From Favolaschia claudopus (lineage: Eukaryota > Basidiomycota > Agaricomycetes > Agaricales > Mycenaceae): a stretch of DNA of 64,000 nt. Within the stretch, counting starts at the first letter, position 1, and every line of letters starts with the position of its first letter. This document shows positions 44,902-53,226 of the stretch, piece by piece. Location of the stretch: positions 2,294,001-2,358,000 of the forward strand of contig JAWWNJ010000007.1 of NCBI GenBank assembly GCA_037176885.1, in the 5' to 3' direction. Under the pieces are notes generated by a model that was not told where the DNA came from, made no database searches, and saw nothing but the letters and a program-made list of their open reading frames with translations. The position numbers and the translations under genes were made by a program.

Positions 44902-47229
44902 ATGCCATCACCATTCGTTCGAGTAACTACAGCTGGACGACAGCGATCCAAGACCTTTGCTTGTAGTATTCCGCCAACGCCGCCGTTTCCGTCACCGCTA
45001 CTACTGCAGACAGTGAACAACGGCCGCTCGCATTTCACCCGAACATCGACATCATTAGCTCGTCGTCAGCGTTCAAAGCGCTTTGCACGTAGGGAAGGGA
45101 CAAGCTTTCGACGGCCTCTCGTGCCGGACTCCGGAAGTCAATCACCACCGCCCCGACTCTCTACATCGCACACATCTACACTCCCATCTAATTTACCTGC
45201 GCCGAGCCCGCCGCTCCTCTCGAACGAGTCCGCCGCGTCTCTCCTCCTCGACTCCCTGCCCGCTCAAACACAACCGGGGCTTCGCATCACCCCACGCTCA
45301 CCATTTACTCGGAATGGTGTTACATCGACGCATCGCCAGCGCTCGAAGCGCCTGGTATCCCGTGCAGAGCAAGGGCTCCCACCGCTCCTCATCCGTGAGT
45401 TTCACGCACATTCGCACTTGTCCCAACCGCTGCCGGCGTCCGCGCCTCCCCCTACCTCTGCACCTGCGCCGAGCCCGTTGCTCCTCTCAACTGAGTCTGC
45501 CGCGCATCGTTTTAGCGAAATCCCGCACTCCATCCTCTTCCCTGTGTTCCAAACTCCCGCTCCTCGACCAAACACCGATCCACGGGCTAATACAGTCCCG
45601 TCTTCTCTGACTGCGCGACTTCCGTCAGTGACGACTCCTCTGCGCCGTAGCGCTTGGGAATATTGCCTCCGTGAATACCCCGATCGCTCCTTCGTCAACT
45701 CCCTCCTCCATATCATCGACCATGGCTGCGACATTGGTTTCATTGGAGACCGCACCATCTATCAAACCTCTACCAACCTCCGCAGCGCGTTCGAACATCC
45801 CGATGCTGTATCAGACACTATCTCGACACAGCTGTCTGCCGGGCGTCTCGCAGGTCCTTATATCGAACCTCCATTCCCTCATTCGCGCATTTCCCCTCTC
45901 GGCGTCGCCGTTCGCAAGCAGTCTGGCAAGCTGCGCCAAATTCACCACCTCTCCTGGCCTCGTGGACATTCAGTCAACGACGGCATTCCTGACTCCGAGG
46001 CGAGCATCGCCTACGACATGCTCGCCAAATCCATCGACGACCTTCGCGCCTCAGGTCCTGGCTCCCTCATGATCAAGTTCGATCTTGAAGCTGCCTTCCG
46101 TCACATTCCTATCCGCCATGCCGACCTGCCTTTACTTGGCTACTCATGGAGAGGCTCAATCTACTATGAACTCTTTCTAATGTTTGGTCTCCGCTCCGCC
46201 CCGTACATATTTAATCTTTTTGCCGAAGCGCTGCATTGGATCTTGCAACGGCATATCCCCTCATGGCTTAGGCATTACTTGGACGACTTCCTGCTCATTT
46301 TTCGACCTTCCACCCCGCCGTGGATTGTTCACGCTGCATTAACGTGGCTGCGCGGCCTCGTCAGTTTTCTCGGCCTCAGTCTTCAGGACAAGAAGACTGA
46401 GGGACCCTCAACATGCCTCGAGATGCTCGGTATCGAGCTCGATTCCGTCGCAATGGAGGCCCGCCTCCCTCCAAACAAGATAGCATATCTTAACGACATT
46501 CTTCGTCTCTGGCGGACCAAGACTCACTGCACGCTTCGCGAGCTGCAGGAGTTTTCCGGCTATCTCATCTTCTGTTCGCAGGTCATTCCCCATTCACGCG
46601 CGTTCATCCAATCTCTGTTCGATTTCAGCTCATCATTCACGTCCCCGTACGCTCGTCGACGCCTCACACGCGCTACTCGCCGCGACATTCTTTGGTGGTC
46701 AGCTTTCGCGACCAGCTGGAATGGCATTCACATCCTATCTCCGACGCGTGCCAACGCACACATTTTTACCGACGCCAGTGGCTCCAAGGGTGCGGGCGGT
46801 GTATACCAAACTCGCTGGTTTTCCATCCGGATCCCAAGACGCTACGCCGCTCGAGATATCAAGTTCAAAGAACTTTTCGCCGTCGTTCACGCCTTACTTT
46901 GCTGGGGTCCCGATTTATCTGGCTCGCACGTCACCTTCCACATCGATAACACCAACGCGTTTCACGCCATCAACAATCTCTCCATTAAATCCGCGCCCAT
47001 GATGCAACTTCTCCGACAATTCCTCTTCCTTTGTGCACGCTTCGACATTGCCTTCACCCCCGTATGGATCCCCAGTGAAGATAACCCTCTCGCGGACGCT
47101 GCATCCAGGTTCCAATACACACGGCTATTTGAGCTCGACCCGCTTCTCTCGCCGAAGCCCAGTTGTAAAGTTCTCAGCCTCGCTCTCCACGCCACTTCCG
47201 ACCCATCCATTTCCCGCCCCGTTTCTTGA
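44902..47229 (+). CDS. Reverse transcriptase-RNase H polyprotein of DIRS/Ngaro type
   Basis: This is a single open frame of 775 codons. The N-terminal ~230 residues are Pro/Ser-rich with three copies of an RQRSKR(F/L)-type motif. The RT domain follows: GVAVRKQSGKLRQIHHLSWP, then LMIKFDLEAAFRHIPIRHAD, FLMFGLRSAPYIFN and the catalytic HYLDDFLLIF near residue 458. The RNase H part starts HIFTDASGSKGAGGVY near residue 621, with HIDNTNAFHAINNL near 679 and the final Asp in PSEDNPLADAASRF near 730. The SAPYIFN and YLDD context and the RNase H layout are those of DIRS-type elements rather than Ty3 or Ty1. All visible catalytic acidic residues are kept. The ATG at 44902 follows repeat A1 by 66 bp. 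There is no integrase. Confidence 0.93.
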   Translation: MPSPFVRVTTAGRQRSKTFACSIPPTPPFPSPLLLQTVNNGRSHFTRTSTSLARRQRSKRFARREGTSFRRPLVPDSGSQSPPPRLSTSHTSTLPSNLPAPSPPLLSNESAASLLLDSLPAQTQPGLRITPRSPFTRNGVTSTHRQRSKRLVSRAEQGLPPLLIREFHAHSHLSQPLPASAPPPTSAPAPSPLLLSTESAAHRFSEIPHSILFPVFQTPAPRPNTDPRANTVPSSLTARLPSVTTPLRRSAWEYCLREYPDRSFVNSLLHIIDHGCDIGFIGDRTIYQTSTNLRSAFEHPDAVSDTISTQLSAGRLAGPYIEPPFPHSRISPLGVAVRKQSGKLRQIHHLSWPRGHSVNDGIPDSEASIAYDMLAKSIDDLRASGPGSLMIKFDLEAAFRHIPIRHADLPLLGYSWRGSIYYELFLMFGLRSAPYIFNLFAEALHWILQRHIPSWLRHYLDDFLLIFRPSTPPWIVHAALTWLRGLVSFLGLSLQDKKTEGPSTCLEMLGIELDSVAMEARLPPNKIAYLNDILRLWRTKTHCTLRELQEFSGYLIFCSQVIPHSRAFIQSLFDFSSSFTSPYARRRLTRATRRDILWWSAFATSWNGIHILSPTRANAHIFTDASGSKGAGGVYQTRWFSIRIPRRYAARDIKFKELFAVVHALLCWGPDLSGSHVTFHIDNTNAFHAINNLSIKSAPMMQLLRQFLFLCARFDIAFTPVWIPSEDNPLADAASRFQYTRLFELDPLLSPKPSCKVLSLALHATSDPSISRPVS

Positions 47230-47987
47230 CCATCGCATAATCACTGAAGTCTCATCCGACCCTTTACTTCAAATTTACTCGATGCAACATCGAACCTTCC
47301 GAAGGCATCTCCTCTTACATTCACCACACACCATCAACGCGCCGATATCTTACTTATCTTACTTACTCCTCCCCTCACTCAGACCCCATTTCCCCCATTT
47401 CTCGCTCACCGTCCGAAATTTCTTCGCCAACAACCGCATCTCAGCTTTCTACTCTACCTGACGCATATCGCCCTCGCATCTATTCCCATCCCAACGCGTT
47501 ACCCATTCTTGTACCATTACCTCACGTCCGCCCCCGTTCCAACCTTCAACTCCCCTCGTCTCCCATCCCATCTCCTCGACAAATATCCGCCATTCCCGTC
47601 GTCATCGCCGCATCACTTCTCCTACTGTTCTCTTCCTCACTCCCGCCGCTCCGTCTATTCACCAATACCCGGTTCTGCCCGACCCGTCATCATCATTGTC
47701 CTTCCGTTGACGTCTCCACCATCGCCTTGCCGTCCATGCGAGTCCCATCGTCATTTTGCATCTCTCTCTTCACTCCTCTCACTCCCGGTGCTGCCCGCAC
47801 CGACAACTCATCCTTTTCGCCGCTTCCATCGTCGACCTCGCGCTGTGCAAGTCGAATTGCACTCGGAACATTGGCCGCGCCGTATCTCCAACACTCCGCT
47901 TACCAACCTAACAACTCCTCTCTACTGGGCACACATTCACACACCGTCATTCCCGTTCCTCCGGCCCTCCACTCCTCCTTCCTTACT
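47230..47987 (+). other. Non-coding or decayed 3' part of the retroelement
   Basis: In related elements a tyrosine recombinase gene would lie here. The frames are C/T-rich and low in complexity, with no convincing HxxR...Y arrangement. A single HPFRRFHRR segment near 47.81 kb is suggestive at best. Confidence 0.4.
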
Positions 47988-48111
47988 GGCCCGTTCTGCT
48001 GCCCATTCGGCACAGAGCCTCCCGAGGTCGCGCTTCGTCGGCTCCCAGCCAGCGCGCGGGCACTTTAGACCCAATCAACAGATTGCGCCCAGTCCTTGAC
48101 GCGAATTTAAT
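47988..48111 (+). repeat. Split direct repeat B1
   Basis: Identical by reading to 48469-48592 (offset 481). It joins A2 directly. Confidence 0.92.
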
Positions 48112-48386
48112 GGGTGAAGAATGGAGGGGGATTTTCTTCAAGGTTAAAGACAAGGACAAGGACTTCGGCCCGCATCGCCGGCCTCCATCACCGATCACGA
48201 CGCGTATCACGCGCCTTGTTCCTGCTTTGACCTCGCCGCAGCTTAAAGACGCGTCGCGATGAGACGCGTCTCTTGTCCTCCTTCCTTCCCTCATCGACTC
48301 ACAGCAGGCTCGCAGGTAGCCATCGTCCTCCTTCCTTCCCTCATCGACTCACAGCAGGCTCGCAGCGGCAGCCAGCTTTTTATTTC
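48111..48386 (+). repeat. Split direct repeat A2
   Basis: Second copy of the 276-bp A repeat. Confidence 0.92.
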
Positions 48387-48468
48387 CCCTCCCACCGTCC
48401 CTTACATTATATTACACTTAGTTTAGCTACGCCCTCCATGTCCTTACGCTCCATGTCTTCTGTAGTTA

Positions 48469-48592
48469 GGCCCGTTCTGCTGCCCATTCGGCACAGAGCC
48501 TCCCGAGGTCGCGCTTCGTCGGCTCCCAGCCAGCGCGCGGGCACTTTAGACCCAATCAACAGATTGCGCCCAGTCCTTGACGCGAATTTAAT
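48469..48592 (+). repeat. Split direct repeat B2, right end of retroelement
   Basis: Second copy of the 124-bp B repeat. It ends where the host inverted repeat resumes (TCCGCACA). Confidence 0.92.
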
Positions 48593-48599
48593 TCCGCAC

Positions 48600-48897
48600 A
48601 TTATCGCGTCGCGTCGCGTTTCTGTATAATTCTTATTTTCACCTCCTTGCTGAGCATTCAGTATCAGGTCAAAGACCTCCGGATGTCCCTCCCCAGTTTT
48701 GGATAGATACTTGGGTTCAGCATGTTGAAGAGCAGGCTTTAGGTAAGTATCACAATTGAGGAGACAGATAAATTTCGAGATGAAAATGAAATGCCGGGAA
48801 GCGATGACATCCAGCATTGGGCATCTTACCCGGATGAAATCAAGACTCCTACTGGAAGTCCCCTAAAAGAAGCAGAAACGCGACGCGACGCGATAAT
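48600..48897. mobile_element. Palindromic-ended MITE-like element
   Basis: A perfect 25-bp inverted repeat, starting ATTATCGCGTCGCGTCGCGT at 48600-48624 and mirrored at 48873-48897, encloses about 250 bp. It contains no transposase. The interior minus strand reads like a short coding exon (YLSKTGEGHPEVFDLILNAQ), possibly captured host sequence. Confidence 0.65.
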
Positions 48898-49336
48898 CCT
48901 ATCCTATACTTTAAAACACAACGGGCACAGCATTGCGCCCAGAAAGGGAAATTTACCCCGTGACTTTCTGTCAAAGCCTGGGAATCCCCGCGGCGACGCG
49001 CGCCGGCGAGTGCGCGAGCGGCAGTGCGGCGCCGTCGGCATTGAAAGCGTGAGTGCAAGTCAAAACATTTGAAGGGTCCTGACTCCTGAGTGGCGAAGGC
49101 ACGGGTCCCACAGCTCGTACTTGAAAAGAGGGCCAGGCCATCAGTCGCGTGACTTTTGACAGAAAAGCAGGTGACTTCTCACACGCTTTCCCCGGCGCCG
49201 CGGGCACGGAATCCAGCAAAAAAAACACGCGGGGTTTGGGGCGGAGCCCCGACAAGCTGTGCCCCAGCCGTAGGGAGGGACGCGAGCGCAGCGAGTCGGC
49301 CCTGCCGAAGGCGGGGTGCTTAAGCTTGTGTGCGGA

Positions 49337-49450
49337 AATAGCACGCGGGAAGCAAGTCACGTGACTTGACAGCACACATCAAAGCTTCAGACAAACATGA
49401 TCATACTGCAAGGGCTCGATTTCTGATGGCGCTTGACAGGTCGCCCCTTG
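49337..49450 (-). repeat. Right terminal inverted repeat of the hAT-like element
   Basis: Mirror of the left arm, ending CTTGACAGGTCGCCCCTTG. The 8-bp duplication CTTCGCGC follows at 49451-49458. Confidence 0.88.
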
Positions 49451-49729
49451 CTTCGCGCTATGCATTCAGGGAGACGCAAAATAAGCTGCCCAACGGGCTG
49501 TTGTCTAATAAGCGGTCCCACAATGGGACGATTCGCATAGCAGGGACAACTTTAGAAAAAAGTATGCAAGTGCCGAAAACTTGAAGGAGATTTGTACCGC
49601 CGTCGACTCTTGTTTCTACCAACAGTCCTAGTCAACTCAGACCTGTGAGCAGCACGCTGGACTCTGCGAACATCGTGAGTCGTTTGCTGTTGACTGCTTG
49701 AGCCATGTAAACGCAGGCTTCGAGGTACA
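49451..49729 (+). repeat. Right part of family promoter module, copy 2
   Basis: After the duplicated 8-mer, homology to copy 1 resumes (TATGCATTCAG, AGACGCAAAATAAGCTGC) and runs to the CAGACCTGTGAGCAGCACGC block and the conserved GTGAGTCG intron donor. The start codon of copy 2 follows. Confidence 0.75.
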
Positions 49730-50544
49730 ATGCCAACTGACGACGACTACGCATTCTGGGACGAGGAGTTCTACGAGTTCAGATCCCCGCCGCCGAAGGA
49801 ACAGCACAAGAGACTCGGCGCGCTCCGCCAACTGGCCGCCGCTGGCATTCCATGCGCTCTCTGGGGTGAAGACGCTCTACGCTTCGTACACTCCGTCGCC
49901 ACCGGTCTTTCGACCAGCAAATTCTCGTCCCAGACGACCTCCTCGACTCTGCTGCCAATGTCCTGCAGAAGGAATGCTGGGTGCGCTCGCCGCATAATCG
50001 CCATTCCCTTGAGAGGAGAGACAAGAAAACTGTGCCCTGGCCAAAGGCCATACGCTTGGCCCACAGAGATGTCCCTCCGGAACTCATGCTCGAAAGCGCG
50101 CACGTCGTGGACCCACTGCCCTCACACGTCCTCCTGCTCCCTCAGTCCTACTATGGAATCGACCTGCGCAATTACGGGCGTCGTCTTCGATCGATGGTTC
50201 CGCCTCTCCCTGCATCGAACGCAGGCATTCTTGTCCCCGAATTCCACACGTTTGTAGAGGGTCTGGTACACTTTTTGATTCACCCCCCCGTCCGGCACTC
50301 GGGAGGTTCGCTGACCCACACGATCTACATCGGCTACTTGGACTCGTGGAGGGTGAAATACGACCCGCGCAACCGGCCAGTTCCAGGAGAGCTCTTGCCT
50401 GAAGAGGAGAAGATACTTGGCGAGTTGGAGACGGAGGATGCGCGCTGGTACATGAATCGCAGATACATGACGCGCAAACCATTTCGGACCAAAGCTTTTG
50501 AGGAATACAAGCAATCGAAATTGGCTGCGGCAAAAAAGTCGTAA
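49730..50544 (+). pseudogene. Family protein of unknown function, copy 2 (one-base frameshift)
   Basis: It starts MPTDDDYAFWDEEFYEFRSP like copy 1 and stays aligned to copies 1 and 3 through RFVHSVAT. Near 49905-49911 one T is missing compared with the CTTTTCGACC of the other copies. The first frame then loses similarity and stops at 50257. The next frame carries the rest of the homology: VRSPHNRHS, HVVDPLPSHVLLLPQSYYGI, GILVPEFHTFVEGLVHFLIH, ELETEDARWYMNRRYM. It is also a few codons shorter before the VPWPKAIRLAH block. No intron could restore the frame. It is therefore probably a young pseudogene, or an assembly error. Its promoter module is interrupted by the nested elements about 280 bp upstream. 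Confidence 0.78.
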
Positions 50545-52329
50545 AAACTTAACTCTACGCCAATATCTAATGATTTTCTTAGAGGTGAATACATCAACAC
50601 CATTAATCGCCCGAAGTCCATGGTTAGTAAGATAGAGTACGTATGCACCGTGCAATAACTACGGGCTCGCGCACTGATCCTCTTTTAAGTCATCGACGGT
50701 CTTGCCACACTTCCCCGTCTCCCGCGGTCCATCGCGCGCGCCATTGTCAATCTATGAACTCAAATGTCCTCGCGAGGCAAAATCTTGCCATGACTATGTT
50801 GCGAGCCCTGCGTCGCGGCCGCGCTCCCCGATAATTGCTTGTGCCTGCATCTTACCTCTCATCACGCACTGTTGGTTACTTGCTTCGCTGATTTCCTCAC
50901 TGCTCGCCGTGAAGGGACGATTTTCCTTCCTACGTGCTCCATCTGCTCCAAGATCTGGTAGAAGGACAGCATCAATATCTTCATACTCTTCACGTTCAGA
51001 TATACATTCAAAGAGCGAGCGAGTTTCATCTTTACTAAGCAGCATGGGAGGGAAAGATGCTTTGAAGGTTCAGGGCATTGAAGTATGGAAAACTGCTACT
51101 GCATGTCACTCGCAAAAAAAAGTAGTATAACTGAGATACGGAATACATTGTAACTTGTACTCATTCAGAAAAGAGACGAGATTTAAACGTGCATTTGGCT
51201 TCGGCGCGCAAATGGTGGACAAAGCCAGATGCGCGCGTACTAGAGCCCGGAGCCCACGTCAAGGGAGCACGAGGACGGAGGAAAACGAGTTCTCGCGCCC
51301 TTCTCCGGGAAAGAAAACGACGCACCTTGACATGGGACTTGGCTCTCGAGGTGCCATGAATTCCTGCGCTGTCCTTGAATTCCGGAACCTCCATGAGCTC
51401 AGACAGGCCACCTTCATGGGACGCGCTACCATTCTGAAGCCCAAGAGGTGTCCCAGCCTCAAGCCCTCAAGATCTCTGTATCCAAAGCCCCCGCCGGAGC
51501 TTTGGATCCAGAGAGGGTGAGTCCGATCTTCACTCCGAGAGCTCGAGCATCCGCAAGGTTCGACTCCGAACGAGGAAGGATCCGAGTGGCCAGCAAGGTT
51601 CGACTTCGCTCGCTGGAGGTCCCGAGTGGCGACGAGCTCTGGGAGTAAAGATGCGCACCGCGGGGTCTCGTGCAGAATCTCGAACGAGATCCCGCGGGCT
51701 TGAGGCTGTGACGCGCCTTGGGGTCAGATTGGTACCGAGTCTCGAGGTGTGTATCTTAGTGAGGGACCTTGGAGGGTCTGGAAGCCAAGTCAATGAGGGA
51801 ATTCGGGGCACGTCGAGGGTGAAGTCGAGCGGTGAGGTCGTGAAGGTGGCAGAACGCTTTGGCAAAGTTGACCGAACGCTTTGTCTATAGCCGACGTCTA
51901 TTGTTCTTCGCATTAAATCGGCGACATTTATTGACTCATATCAAAGTCCTTGCGCGTCGTCTTTCGCTGCGAACGTCCGCGAACTTGTGGGTCGCAAGTT
52001 GAACGCAACTCCCAAGGCTTCGAGTTGGCCCTTGGGCGGGAGAAGATGCGTAGCAAATGGGAAAAAAAAACATTGAGATTTTAGAGGCAAGTTGAGAACC
52101 CCAAGCGCCCTCCGAAAGCGACAATGAAGAAGGTGGGATGGAGGAGCCTCAGGAAGTGAAGAGGGAACGAACGTCACATGATCGTGTTGGTCCCGGCTCT
52201 CGGCCCGGCCCGCCCAAACTCAGGCTTGCAGCTTGCTCTGAGACTCAGAGCTCTACAATTCAAACTTCGGGCAACTCTTATGTTACTATGGTTGGAACCA
52301 TAAATACCTTGGTAGTGTTTTCAGATACA
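50545..52329. other. Spacer between family copies 2 and 3
   Basis: The first ~300 bp are the conserved 3' module of copy 2 (CATCGACGGTCTTGCCACACTT near 50.69 kb and TTGCGAGCCCTGCGTCG near 50.80 kb). The last ~370 bp are the 5' module of copy 3, including GCGAACGTCCGCGAAC near 51.97 kb and CACATGATCGTGTTGG near 52.17 kb. Between them (51.1-51.9 kb) lies a GA-rich stretch with overlapping open frames that I cannot assign. Confidence 0.6.
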
Positions 52330-53226
52330 ATGAACACAACACAAAATGACAGCAGTGAAGACGACGACGGCACGTTCTACGATGAAGAATTCTACAGCAG
52401 TGAAGACGACGACGGCACGTTCTACGATGAAGAATTCTACGAGTTTGTCCCGGAATCGCCAAATGTACAGCACAAGAGACTCGGCGCGCTCCGTCAACTG
52501 ACCGCCGCTGGCATTCCGTGTGCACTCTGGGGCGAAGACGCTCTACGCTATGTCCACCGCGTCGCCACCGCCCTTTTCGACCAGCAAATCCTTGTCCCGG
52601 ATGACCTCCTCGACTCTGCTGCCAGTGTCCTGCTGAACGAATGCTGGGTCCGCTCGCCGCACAATCGCCTTGACCTTGCGATGGAAAGGAGGGAGCCTGG
52701 CCGTGGAGGCACTGTGGCTTGGCCTAAGGCAATACGCTTGGCCCACAGAGATGTCCCTCCGGAACTCATGACCGAAAGCACGCACGTCGTGGACCCACTA
52801 CCCTCACACGTCCTCCTGCTCCCTCAGTCTTACTATGGAATCGACCTGCGCAACCACGGGCGTCGTCTTCGCTCGATGGTGCCGCCTCTCCCGCCGTCGA
52901 ACGCAGGTATACTTGTCCCCGAATTCCACACGTTTGTAGAGGGTCTCGTACACTTTCTGCTTCATCCCCCAGCCCGGCACGTGGAAAGCCTGATCAAACA
53001 CACGATCTACCTCGGGTACCTATGCTCATGGAGAGTGCAGTACGACCCGCGCAACCAACCAGTCCCAGGGGAGCTTTTGCCCGAAGAGCAGAAAATACTT
53101 GGAGAGTTGGAGACAGAGGACGCGCGTTGGTTCATGAGACACAGATTCATGACACGCGACCCATTCTGGGCTGATGCCATTGAGGAGCACAAGAAATGGA
53201 AATTAGATGTGGCAAAAAAACCGTAA
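52330..53226 (+). CDS. Family protein of unknown function, copy 3 (intact, with internal duplication)
   Basis: The open frame from MNTTQNDSSEDDDGTFYDEE is aligned with copies 1 and 2 to the end. A 15-residue unit (SSEDDDGTFYDEEFY) is duplicated near the N-terminus. Conserved parts are KRLGALRQLTAAGIPCALWG, ALFDQQILVPDDLLDSAASV, VVDPLPSHVLLLPQSYYGID, FHTFVEGLVHFLLHP and ELETEDARWFMRHRFM. The end is Lys-rich (KWKLDVAKKP). The frame also stays open upstream to 52138, so an ATG at 52288 or an earlier start is possible; I chose the one matching the start in copies 1 and 2. Function unknown, as in copy 1. Confidence 0.8.
   Translation: MNTTQNDSSEDDDGTFYDEEFYSSEDDDGTFYDEEFYEFVPESPNVQHKRLGALRQLTAAGIPCALWGEDALRYVHRVATALFDQQILVPDDLLDSAASVLLNECWVRSPHNRLDLAMERREPGRGGTVAWPKAIRLAHRDVPPELMTESTHVVDPLPSHVLLLPQSYYGIDLRNHGRRLRSMVPPLPPSNAGILVPEFHTFVEGLVHFLLHPPARHVESLIKHTIYLGYLCSWRVQYDPRNQPVPGELLPEEQKILGELETEDARWFMRHRFMTRDPFWADAIEEHKKWKLDVAKKP
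52351..52440 (+). repeat. In-frame 45-bp tandem duplication
   Basis: Units at 52351-52395 and 52396-52440 appear identical. They add 15 acidic residues compared with copies 1 and 2. Confidence 0.9.

Larger units (their letters stand above)
44561..48592 (+). mobile_element. DIRS/Ngaro-type retroelement with split direct repeats
   Basis: The element is about 4.03 kb with the order A1 (44561-44836), RT-RNase H gene, B1 (47988-48111), A2 (48111-48386), an 82-bp spacer, and B2 (48469-48592). The A copies (276 bp) and the B copies (124 bp) appear identical by reading. B1 and A2 abut. This split-direct-repeat order is characteristic of tyrosine-recombinase retrotransposons of the PAT/Ngaro type. 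The polymerase is DIRS-like. No tyrosine recombinase was recognised in 47.23-47.99 kb, so the copy may be non-autonomous or that gene is decayed. Outer boundaries are confirmed independently because the host inverted repeat continues across them. Confidence 0.85.
44448..49450. mobile_element. hAT-like non-autonomous TIR element carrying nested insertions
   Basis: The outer ends read CAAGGGGCGACCTGTCAAGC on the left and its reverse complement on the right. The inverted repeats run for about 113 bp (44448-44560 and 49337-49450), with only one or two mismatches seen. An 8-bp direct repeat CTTCGCGC sits immediately outside both ends (44440-44447 and 49451-49458), the size expected for hAT superfamily insertions. 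Removing the retroelement and the palindromic element inside leaves about 670 bp with no transposase, so it would be non-autonomous. The family call rests on TSD length and the CA(A)GGGG terminus only. Confidence 0.8.

Noticed and set aside
47509..48099. 196-codon frame as the missing tyrosine recombinase
   Set aside because: It is Pro/Ser/His-rich, runs into repeat B1 and lacks a credible HxxR...Y arrangement.
44448..49450. Interpretation as one DIRS element with its own inverted terminal repeats
   Set aside because: The inverted ends are flanked by an 8-bp duplication, and the left one is interrupted exactly at the A1 and B2 boundaries, so they belong to an older host element.
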